Shown here one piece after another: positions 32,239-40,915 of a stretch of 64,000 nt of DNA. Origin of the DNA: Candidatus Synoicihabitans palmerolidicus (lineage in GTDB: Bacteria; Verrucomicrobiota; Verrucomicrobiia; Opitutales; Opitutaceae). The DNA is taken from the NCBI GenBank assembly GCA_020809425.1, contig JAGGDC010000001.1:2183001-2247000 (forward strand), read 5' to 3'. The first letter of the stretch is position 1. The number at the start of each line of letters is the position of its first letter. The position numbers and the translations under genes were made by a program. The notes under the pieces were generated by a model, which worked only from the letters and a program-made list of their open reading frames with translations, was not told the DNA's origin and did no database searches.

Positions 32239-34341
32239 ATGGATACTGCGCCCCACCACGTATTCTTCTCTTATTCTCGTGAGGATAACAAACACCCCGT
32301 TGACGACGAAGGACACGGCTGGGTTACCGCACTCTATCACGATCTCAAGGAGCGCCATCGCCGCTATTCTGGACGGGAGCTGAATATCTTTTTTGACCAA
32401 GAGTCGCTTGAGCTCGGCAAAGACTGGCGGCGCGCACTCGGAGCGGGCATCCGGGAGTCAAATCTCTTCCTCGCTTTCCTGTCGCCTAACTACCTCACGG
32501 GTGACAACTGCATTTGGGAGTGGGAATAGTATCTCTTGCGCGAGCATTCGTCGGCGCGAGGTGACGACGGCTTGGTGCCGATCTATTTCGTTGCTCCCCG
32601 CGAGATGCGCCCGGCCGAAGGCCAGCGCATCGCGGCTTGGCTCGATGCCATGCACGTGAAGTTTCCGTGGTTCAATCCTCGTGCCACCGATATCGTGGTC
32701 GAAGACGAGCAACGTTACCGGGACTTCGCGGCCGACATCCACCGCCGTAACCGCACGGAGATCCTGGAACTCCAACCTTGGGCCGAAGAAGGGCCCAAGG
32801 TGCTCAAGCAAATCGATGCGGCCGCGCGTAGTGCTGCACTCAAGGTCCAGTCGCGCGACTGGACCGAAGACGAGCGTCCTCTTTCGGAGCGTCTCGACTC
32901 CATCGACCGCTACATTTCCCACTGCCTCGCACCCGCTGATCTCGCTCCGGGCAACCTCAATCGTAGCCAAAGCACCTTCGTCGGTCGCCACGCTCAGTTA
33001 GGCCAACTGCACACCATCATTCGAAAAGGTGGAGCGCAGGTTGGAGGCCGCGGAAGTGGCGGGCGAGGGATGATCGCCGCTTCCCACGGTTTGGGTGGTC
33101 TGGGCAAGTCAGCCTTGGCTCGGCAATATGCGCATGCATATGCGGAGTATTTTGCGGCGGGCGGCACTTGGGAGCTACGATGTGCCGGCGAGACCAAGAT
33201 CGGGCAGGTGCTACTCCAGTTGCTGGATAACCCAGATGGCGTTAAGACTGTTGAAAGGGAAGTGGACCTATCCCTCGAGCTGCACGAGGCTCAGAGAGCC
33301 AACAGTAGTTTAGCGGCCAAGGCGGTCGTGGCGCATCTTCGCGAACTTACGATGCGTCGCTGCGATATCGTGAGAGAACGTCTCGCCCGGCACTCTGAGC
33401 GCCACAGTGGCGATAGTAATTTTGCGACCCTCGATCAGCCGCGCCTGTTACTTATCCTAGACAACGTGGATCAGCCTGAGCTGCTGTCCAAATCACAGGT
33501 CAAATTATTGTCTGCTGAGGACTGGCTGGAAATCATCGTGACCAGCCGCCTCCATCCCGGAAAGTTTGGTGAGGATGCTCGCACTTTCCACAGCGTCGAA
33601 GTTGATGGGCTGCCCGAGAGCGACGCGTTGCAGCTGCTTCGCGAGTTGCAACCCGAGCAACGTTTCCCGGAAGGTGAAGAAAACGAGCAGGCCGCCCTTG
33701 AGATTGTGCGCTTGCTGGGCGGCTACACGTTGGCGATCGAATTGGTAGGCGCCTACATGAAAACCAAACCGCGAACCTTTCCTCCGACTCGAATGCTGGA
33801 GCAATTGCGCACCGACGGAGTAGCGCTGAAGGTGGACGCCTATGCCGCCGATCCGGACGTGAAGAATAAGATCGAAGACGAAGACTACCGGGGCCGCACG
33901 ATCGGGTCTCTGGTCGCGTCGAGCATGGCCTAGGTAAGCCAACCGGCTCGGACTGCGCTTCATTTTGCTAGTTTTCTCATGCCGGACTCGATCCCGGTGG
34001 AATGGATACGCACCCTCACGGCGCAGGCGCATCCGGATGCCGGCTTGACGGAGGACGAAGGAGCATGGGCGGAGTTATGGAACGAATTGCACGATCTTCG
34101 GTTATGGCATCCAGTGGAAAACCCAGAGTGCGATAAGCAAGGTCTCGCCGTGTGGCCCCAGCTCGTTCGCATTCACCGCATTGTTGGCGAACACGTAAGA
34201 TCTGCTGCCGGCCCTGAGCGATGGTCGGAAATTGAGGTATTTCTTGATCAGCTTACGACCGAGTTTGAACAGCGGGAAGGAAACGAAAACGCCGACCATC
34301 TGAGGAGGCAGCATCCTTGGCTGCTGGAACAGTTCGAATAG
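32239..34341 (+). pseudogene. TIR/NB-ARC (STAND, NLR-like) receptor with two in-frame amber codons
   Basis: One frame of 701 codons is open from 32239 to 34341 except for TAG at 32527 and 33931. Residues 1-140 form a TIR domain (VFFSYSREDNKHPVDDEGHG; LFLAFLSPNYLTGDNCIWEW). Residues 240-560 are an NB-ARC STAND ATPase: FVGRHAQLGQL, Walker A GLGGLGKSALARQYA, Walker B RLLLILDNVDQPE, and the ARC motif IIVTSRLHPGKF. A winged-helix and helical tail follow (ALHFASFLMPDSIPVEWIRT). Bacterial TIR-STAND proteins sense phage and then deplete NAD+. The catalytic Glu of the TIR domain is probably in the FDQESLELGKDW region. The absence of frameshifts suggests recent inactivation. Confidence 0.85.
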
Positions 34342-34449
34342 CTTTTAGCTCCTCAATCCCTTAAGGGGATAGTTATTTCGCCAGTGCTCCTACGATCGGT
34401 GAATGTTTCGGTGGAGTATGAAGGGGACCACGGTTCACCAAACCGAGCT

Positions 34450-36260
34450 AAAGCCTGTCCAGCGGGCGCAAGTCGTTGGTGATAAGCTGTAAGCGTGATA
34501 AAAAAGAGGCCTAAATCGGGAGTAAATCCTGGTTTAGGCCCAAAAACGGCGTCTATGATTGGGTGTGAAACTAATACACAAAGCCGTCGGAGATGAAATT
34601 GCCCTGCAGAGCTGGCTGCGTCCAGCGCTTACGACTGTCGGGCCGAACAAAGATTACGGGCAGTTTCGCGAGCCGCTCGATGCGGTGGACCGAGTGCTGC
34701 GAGCCAGTCACCTTGAATCGATGGCGATGGACTTCGCGCGGGTGGGCTTCGAGTCGGTCGACGCCGGGCAGCTGCGCCGTCGCCTGGAGTTCGCGCGCAA
34801 GGCGCTGCGGGTGCATGTGTTGCGTATGCTGTTGGGAAACATGCCTTTTCGGCAACTCTCGCGCGCACGATTGAAGGCATCAAGGGCGTTTCCAAGAGCG
34901 TGTTGGAGCGAGCTTCGCAGTGCTTTACCGCCGAACCGGTGCGGTGGATGGGTCAGGTGTTTATCGAGATGGTCGCCGAGGCGGACCGGGCGGCCGAACT
35001 CGGTCTGGCCGAGCCGCAGTCGATGGAGACGTGCCTGGTGGACTCGACGTGCTGGCCCACCAACATCCACTTTCCGGTGGATTGGGTGCTGCTGCGCGAT
35101 GTGAGCCGAACCCTGCTCAAGGCGGTGATCCTGATCCGCCGGGCCGGCATGCGTGCACGCATGCCGGCGGAGCCGGAGGTCTTCGCCCGACAGATGAACC
35201 GGCTGTGCATTGAGATGACGCACACCCGACGGCGTGCGAATGCCAAACGAGCGCGCAAGCAGGTGCTACGCAAGATGAAGCGACTGTTGCGCACCATCGG
35301 TGAACACGCCCAGCGACACCGCGACCGCCTGGACCAAGCGTATGCGTCGACCCACACCTCCGCGCGACAGGCCGCTCGCATCGTCAAACGCATCGTCGAA
35401 CGCATCGACGAACGCATCGACGAACGCATCGACGCGATGTTGGCTCAGATGCCCGCAACGATCAACCAGGCCCACGAACGCATCATCGGCGCGCGACCAG
35501 TGCCCAACGCCGAGAAGATCCTCCGCGTCTACGAACCCGACGTGCAGACCGTGGTCCGGGGCAAGGCGTCCGGCGCGGTCGAGTTTGGCAACACCCTCAT
35601 GATCAGTGAGAACGTGACGGGGTTGATCACCGATTGGCAGTTGTATCAGGGAATGACTCCGGCCGAATGGCGTCAGTTCGACCTGAGCCTCGAGCGCCAG
35701 AATCAGTTCGACCTGAGCACCCCGATCAAAGCGGCGAGCACCGACCGAGGCTTCTCGACCCAACGGCTGTGCGAACGCTTGGCCGAAGCCGACATTTATG
35801 ACGCCACTTGCCCCCGCGATCCGCAGCAACTGCAACGGCGCATGCAGGAGCCGCAGTTCGTGGCGCTCCAACATCGCCGGGCTTCGACGGAAGCCCGCAT
35901 CGCCATCATCAAGCAACGCCAAGGCAAGCGATTGAGTGCCAGAGGCTTCACGAATCGCTACCTGAAGGTAGCCTGGAGCATCCTCGGTCACAACCTCTGG
36001 CTCATCGCCCGACTGCTGGCCGACCAACCACCGCAAGCCCAAGCCGCCTAAAACCACCAAGCCTACTCCAACGATGAACAATAAACCGGCTGCCGGAGGT
36101 TCCCTCATGGAAACGATCCAGGCACTGACTGCTGCGACACTGCAATTTAGCCATTAAATTGCATCTGCGCGCGCCTACATCCGCCATTGGTAGCCGGAAA
36201 TCCGCTCAAAAATCGGCTTTCCTGCCCCCCTTCCAAAATCAAGGTAAATGGGACACGCGC
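34450..36260 (+). mobile_element. Mosaic insertion sequence: IS-B left half, IS-A right half (copy 2)
   Basis: The left end AGCCTGTCC and the first kilobase match IS-B (the element at 36267-37155). From about 35465 to the right end TGGGACACGCGC the sequence is nearly identical to IS-A copies 1 and 3, including 200 bp of non-coding DNA. The two terminal repeats therefore come from different elements. It was formed by recombination or gene conversion inside the transposase gene. Confidence 0.85.
34565..36051 (+). pseudogene. Mosaic DDE transposase, frameshifted
   Basis: The N-terminal part (VKLIHKAVGDEIALQSWLRP, LRVHVLRMLLGNMPFRQLSR) breaks near 34860 by a frameshift within TIEGIKGVSKSVLERASQCF. 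The remainder is open from 34900 to 36051, with IS-B-type sequence up to residue-level divergence at QMPATINQAHERIIGARPVP and IS-A-type after it. The catalytic blocks match those of IS-A. A 12-bp unit (ATCGACGAACGC) is repeated near 35376-35436 and adds RIDERIDERID to the protein. The start GTG at 34565 fits the homologous copies. Confidence 0.8.
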
Positions 36261-36266
36261 TAACTG

Positions 36267-37155
36267 GAGCCTGTCCCATTTACTCCGATTTTCGTGCGGA
36301 GGATCATGAGGAGATTTTCGCTCACAGGATTATGAAGCGGAAAGAGCGGATTCCACCTCTTGAAACGCAAATACGTTGCGTGAAGGAATCCTCAATGCGG
36401 ATGTGCTCCGGAGCGCAGCCACGCGAAGCCCTCCGGTGATCCGGTTGGGCATCGTGACGGAGTAATTTTGGTGATAACCTCAGGCCGCTTGGGCCAGTGG
36501 CGGCTGGTCGGCCAGCAGTCTGGCGATCAGCCAGAGGTTGTGGCCGAGGACGCTCCATGCTACCGTGAAATATCGGTGCATAAAGCCCTTGGCTCGCAAA
36601 CGCTTGCCTTGACGCTACTGGAGGATGGCAATGCGGGCCTCAGTCGAGGCCCGGCGGCGTTGCAATTGGACGAACTTTGGTTCCGTCATACGTTGCTTCA
36701 GTTCTTGAGGATCGCGCGGGCAGGTCGCTCGATGCAATCGTGCGCGAGAGTTGCCGAAAAGGCATGTTTTCCAACAGCATACGCAACACATTCACCCGCT
36801 GCGCCTTGCGCGCGAACTCCAGGCGACGGCGCAGCTGCCCGGCGTCGACCGACTCGAAGCCCACCCGCGCGAAGTCCATCGCCATCGATTCAAGGTGGCT
36901 GGCTCGCAGCACTCGGTCCACCGCATCGAGCGGCTCGCGAAACTGCCCGTAATCTTTGTTCAGCCCGACAGTCGTAAGCGCTGGACGCAGCCAGCTCTGC
37001 AGGGCAATTTCATCTCCGACGGCTTTGTGTATTAGTTTCACACCCAATCATAGACGCCGTTTTTGGGCTTAAACCAGGATTTACTCCCGGTTTAGGCCTC
37101 TTTTTTATCACGCTTACAGCTTATCACCAACGACTTGCGCCCGAGGGACAGGCTC
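36267..37155 (-). mobile_element. IS-B with large internal deletion, inverted
   Basis: Inverted repeats GAGCCTGTCCCA (36267) and GGGACAGGCTC (37145-37155) are flanked by a direct repeat TAACTG (36261-36266 and 37156-37161), a likely 6-bp target duplication. The 889 bp include the 5' third of the transposase gene (on the minus strand from 37047: VKLIHKAVGDEIALQSWLRP to RQLSRTIA) joined to its 3' end (RDPQELK-type C-terminus). About 900 bp in between are missing. It lies directly beside the mosaic copy 2 in opposite orientation. Confidence 0.85.
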
Positions 37156-37210
37156 TAACTGGAAACCCTCCGTCGACGTCGAACTGCCCGCACCATCGCA
37201 ATCGTAACGA

Positions 37211-37564
37211 TTGCTACATCGAAGTCGTTACCATCGCGGTGCCGTTATCGTTACCTTCGTTATCAGGCAAGGAGGTCGCCTCTCGGACGTTTACAGTTAT
37301 CCGTTGGAAATATCAGTCCAGGAAGCCAAAATTCTACTCAATGTCGGTGACGCCAAAGTCCATTTAATCGATGTTCGTGAACCCCATGAATGGGAAATCT
37401 GCCACGTCGACGGAGCTCCACTTATGCCCATGAGTCAGATTCCCGAAAGCATGTCCACCTTACCTCCCAATGAACATCTCTTGATCATGTGCCACCACAG
37501 TGATCGCAGCCAACGCGTAACGGAATTCCTCCGCTCCAATGGATTTGAAACCGCTTCCCTTTAG
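37211..37564 (+). pseudogene. Rhodanese-like domain protein, 3' end damaged
   Basis: The single rhodanese domain is clear: PLEISVQEAKILLNVGDAKV, then HLIDVREPHEWEICHVDGAP and LLIMCHHSDRSQRVTEFLRS. The active-site loop is CHHSDRS; most relatives have CHHGxRS, so the cysteine is kept and one loop residue differs. The usual ending with NLEGGIDAWA is missing, because the frame stops at ETASL (TAG 37562) and a shifted frame shows only a trace of it. The true start is uncertain: residues before YSYPLEIS do not look like part of the domain. Rhodaneses transfer sulfane sulfur to acceptors. Confidence 0.6.
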
Positions 37565-37595
37565 AGTCCAAATCCGAACGCCCGAGTGCCGATCA

Positions 37596-38525
37596 CTACC
37601 TGGGCAGCCTAAATTCCTGTTGGGCTGCGACATAATCTACCACATGTTTAGCGAAAGCGTCCTTCAGCCGCCGGCTAGCAGTGCCGTCACCAACAGAAAA
37701 CCTGAAATCATCAATCCTCACCACGGGTTGCACATCCTTGGTCGATGACAACAGCATGCATTCGTCCATCTGCGCCAAATCCTCAATTCGCAGATTTTCC
37801 TCAATCGGCTCCAACCCAGCCATATTCGCTACGGTCGACAAAGTCACTGACCGCGTGACCCCTGCCAATATTCCGGCATCCAAACGGGGAGTCACAAATT
37901 CGTTTCCCCGAATAAACGCAATATTACTCGTCGAAGCCTCCGTGATAAATCCGGCCTGATTCAACATCACGACATCATCCGCTCCACGTGATTTCGCCTC
38001 CTGCAATCCCATGAGGTTATTCAGGTAATTACCGGTCTTCCACGCGGGATTGAGGGTATCTGGCGCATTTCGAAACAAGCTCTTGGCCACATGCAACCGC
38101 AGTCCCGACGCAAGATCCTCATCACTCAGCACCGGAACCGCTTTCACCAAAATCACATAACCAGGATCGGCCGCCAAAGCGGTATCAAGCCCAATCGCCC
38201 CCTCTCCACGATAGACCTGGAGTCGAATATACACATCTCCATCATCTTTAGAAGATCGACGAAACCCTTCGACGGTCCGCACGATTTCCCCCCACATCTG
38301 CCCCTTCGTCCATGGGATAGCAAAACCCAAAACTCTGGCAGAGCATTCCAGCCGTTTCCAATGCTCCTCCCAAGCATATAAAGTTCCGCCATAACTACGC
38401 CAGACTTCGTATACCGCATCTCCATATAAGAAACCTCTATTCAATACTGAAACAGTAGGTTCATTTGGCAGATGCAAGTGCCCGTTCGTATTGGCCTGAA
38501 TTGACCAGATCAACTGCTCATTCAT
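37596..38525 (-). CDS. Class-IV PLP-dependent aminotransferase (branched-chain/D-amino-acid/ADCL family)
   Basis: Intact, 309 residues from ATG 38525. Fold-type IV motifs are all present: LNRGFLYGDAVYEVWRSYGG, IRLQVYRGEGAIGLD, NPAWKTGNYLNNLMGLQEAK (PLP lysine in KTGNYL), and DVVMLNQAGFITEASTSNIA. The enzyme swaps amino groups between branched-chain or D-amino acids and 2-oxo acids, or acts as aminodeoxychorismate lyase; the sequence does not decide which. A start 18 codons further up is possible, but MNEQLIWSIQ matches the usual N-terminus. One of the few intact metabolic genes, flanked by IS remnants on both sides. Confidence 0.9.
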   Translation of the reverse strand: MNEQLIWSIQANTNGHLHLPNEPTVSVLNRGFLYGDAVYEVWRSYGGTLYAWEEHWKRLECSARVLGFAIPWTKGQMWGEIVRTVEGFRRSSKDDGDVYIRLQVYRGEGAIGLDTALAADPGYVILVKAVPVLSDEDLASGLRLHVAKSLFRNAPDTLNPAWKTGNYLNNLMGLQEAKSRGADDVVMLNQAGFITEASTSNIAFIRGNEFVTPRLDAGILAGVTRSVTLSTVANMAGLEPIEENLRIEDLAQMDECMLLSSTKDVQPVVRIDDFRFSVGDGTASRRLKDAFAKHVVDYVAAQQEFRLPR

Positions 38526-38630
38526 TATGGTCTCAGCGAGTGGGAAAATATTTCCCATCAAACGAAAATTTCCCCTCACACGAAAACAAAAAAATCCCGG
38601 AAGGAAACGGCGGCGTCAAGCAGCTAGGGC

Positions 38631-39630
38631 TCAGTTTTTGTATTTTTGTATAATAGCATGAAAGACTTCAGCGGGAGACTGTCCGTCGAGCCCGATGCGA
38701 GGGAGATTATTAAGTAGCCACTCCGCTTTGGCCTTTGGTGACGGTGTTAAAGTCGATGACTTTAGGGAAGTATTCCCGGATCAGACCGTTGATATTCGCG
38801 ACCGCACCGCGCTGCCAAGGGCTGTGTGGATTGCAGAAGTAGACCGCCACTTTTGTGGCAAGGGAGAAGGCGGCATGTTGGGCCATTTCGCGGCCGTTGT
38901 CCTAGGTGAGGGTCTTGCGCAGGTGGGCGGGCAGGCGTTTGAAGGCCCGGATGAGAGCGTGGGCGACGCTGATCGCGTCTTTGGCGCCGCCCAACGGGAC
39001 GATCATCACGTAGCGGGAGACCCGTTCGGTGATGACCAAAATGGCGGTGCGATTGCCCGCACCCATGACCAAGTCGGCCTCCAGTGTCCGGGCACCTCCC
39101 GGCGCTCCACCTCAGCGGGTCGCTCGCCGATATTGATCGCGCCCGACAACTGGCCCGAGAGCTTGCCCTTGGCGCGGGGGGGGGCGGGACTGCGCCGGGG
39201 CTTCTTGCGTCGCAAATAAGCGATCAACTCCTTCTTAACCGAGCCTTTGGAGTGGACGTAGATGAAGTCGTAGATGGTTTCGTAGCTCACGCGTCGGGTC
39301 AGCTCAAGGTCATGACGTCGTCTCAAGGCGACTTCGATTTGCTTGGGTGTAGCGCCGGTGGCAAACAGGGCCAGCACCTCGTCGCGCAAGGCGGGCGTGT
39401 CGGCGACTTTGTTGCGCACGGCGCACTTGGGCCGACGGCAAGCGCGAGTCTGCGCATCCATGCCGCTGTAGCTGTTGCGCCCGCCGTTGCGGGTGATCTC
39501 GCGATTTGACCACCGAGGCGTCGCGGCCGAGGGCGGCGGCAAGCTGAGCGCCGCTTTTGCCCTGGGCCAAACCGGCATGCATCGCCTCGCGTTCCTTGGC
39601 GGTGATGCGCCGTTGTGTTTTTGCCACCAC
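38631..39630 (-). pseudogene. IS30-family transposase, broken
   Basis: The N-terminal helix-turn-helix begins AKTQRRITAKEREAMHAGLA. A frameshift near 39510 leads into ATPKQIEVALRRRHDLELTR and VSYETIYDFIYVHSKGSVKK. Another near 39080 leads into the DDE core (GHWRPTWSWV-type block shifting to ADLVMGAGNRTAILVITERV). RKTLT*DNGREMAQHAAFSL has a TAG in place of the usual tryptophan. The C-terminus NPHSPWQRGAVANINGLIRE and NLPRIGLDGQSPAEVFHAII ends at 38631. The right flank has a strong hairpin at 39681. Confidence 0.85.
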
Positions 39631-39680
39631 TCCAAATCCTCCGCTCTGCGCCCACGACGCCAGCGCGGAGTTTTTCCCAG

Positions 39681-39730
39681 AGCGAGAGGACGACCGGCCC
39701 GGCTTGCCGGGCCGGTCGTCCTCTCTCGCT
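39681..39730. repeat. Long near-perfect inverted repeat (hairpin)
   Basis: A 23-bp left arm (AGCGAGAGGACGACCGGCCC plus GGC) and a matching right arm with a 2-base bulge are separated by only TT. The structure lies between the IS30 transposase and dispersed repeat copy C. There is no T-run, so a simple terminator role is doubtful. Confidence 0.8.
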
Positions 39731-39761
39731 TGTGTAATAGCTGCTCACCGCTCCCTTCCTG

Positions 39762-39890
39762 CGGCCTGCCGCAACCTCAATCCCGCCAATCATCAATCCC
39801 AATATCAAACGTATAGTATTCATTATAGTGCATTAGGAGAAAGGGAACCACTCCCTCTCAGCCTGTGCACTCAGGGTTGGACTGCGGCGA
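39762..39890. repeat. Dispersed repeat DR, copy C
   Basis: Nearly identical over about 125 bp to copy B at 20689, including GGCCTGCCGCAACCTCAATC, TATAGTATTCATTATA and GCACTCAGGGTTGGACTGC. It lies between the IS30 remnant and an unidentified minus-strand fragment. Confidence 0.8.
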
Positions 39891-40354
39891 TGGCAGTCGG
39901 GAGAGATCGTCGGTCAGCGTGGACCGGAACATGCCGAACCGTGAGATTCCGATCACCATTCCACTATCGGCGCCCCAACCGGGTCCGTTGTCACGAAAAA
40001 CGCCACAAGCCTGAGAGCTTAAAAGTACGAGTAATCGATGACGATCAACACGCCCTTCAACCAAGAACTCAGCGAATCTGAGTTATGCTACCGGAATATG
40101 ATGGAGTGACCGAAGTCTCATTCGATTCGGAATAGGATTTGATGGAAGGAATGAGCTCGCCTGAAGCACAGGAACTGGGTGCCGTTCTCTTGCGGGAAGA
40201 GAACACTTCTATCGATCACTCGAAGGCTTCGGCGTTCATCGTCAGAGAGGAGAAACTGTAGCGTGGGCTCCCTGCACTCACTCCCACGCCGAGCGGCCAC
40301 TTCACGCCCTTGAATCACAGCGTAACGCGTCGGCCTGCACCAGACACTGCCCGC
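39891..40354. other. Eroded region, possible gene fragment on the minus strand
   Basis: Minus-strand translation shows protein-like stretches (SQACGVFRDNGPGWGADSGM; VIGISRFGMFRSTLTDDL) that run into the dispersed repeat, and another frame further up (LQFLLSDDERRSLRVIDRSV). I cannot assign them to a family. They may be the remains of one gene truncated by the repeat. Confidence 0.3.
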
Positions 40355-40879
40355 TCAAAACTCGCCATCCCGCACTCGTTCCCAGCGTTCGCGCTCCCCG
40401 GAGAGTCCATGCGCCGCCAACCCCACCGCAATTTCGCTCTCGGTCGGTTCCACCACCTCGTGCTTGCTGTCGCCCTCCAACTCCGGCCGCACTTGGCGGG
40501 TAATCGACCAACAGGCCCAAGCCCGCCATTGGCGCAGCGTTTTCCGCGGCTCATTCATCCGATCCGCGTAGTGCTGGAAATGCACCCGAGGGTTCCCGCA
40601 AAACAACTCCCGCGGCACTTCCCGCAGTAACCAGGCCATCCCCGCATACGGTATCGGCCACGACCCGACCACCGGTTCCGTTCCTATCAGGTCCACTCCC
40701 ATCGCGCGGTCCAAACACAGGATTGCCCGCGCGAGAAGCCGACGATGCCACAGGTAGTGCCCATACTCCAACGCTGTCCCGTAAAACCCCGCTCCCCGCG
40801 ATGCCCCGTACGGCTCGTAGACCCGCCAGTCCATCTGGGGACGCGGCACGGGCAAATGAGGACAATCAGGCAATTTCAC
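40355..40879 (-). CDS. Conserved hypothetical protein
   Basis: Intact, 174 residues. It begins MKLPDCPHLPVPRPQMDWRV and is rich in Trp, Arg and His, with blocks such as YGASRGAGFYGTALEYGHYL, LLARAILCLDRAMGVDLI and NPRVHFQHYADRMNEPRKTL. The sequence has the look of a conserved verrucomicrobial protein, but no catalytic motif or known domain is visible. There is no signal peptide or membrane segment, so it is probably cytoplasmic. It lies just downstream of the broken GH74-type gene on the same strand. Confidence 0.7.
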   Translation of the reverse strand: MKLPDCPHLPVPRPQMDWRVYEPYGASRGAGFYGTALEYGHYLWHRRLLARAILCLDRAMGVDLIGTEPVVGSWPIPYAGMAWLLREVPRELFCGNPRVHFQHYADRMNEPRKTLRQWRAWACWSITRQVRPELEGDSKHEVVEPTESEIAVGLAAHGLSGERERWERVRDGEF

Positions 40880-40915
40880 GAGAGCTTGGGTGAAGCCCTG
40901 CGCCGCTCACGTCAA

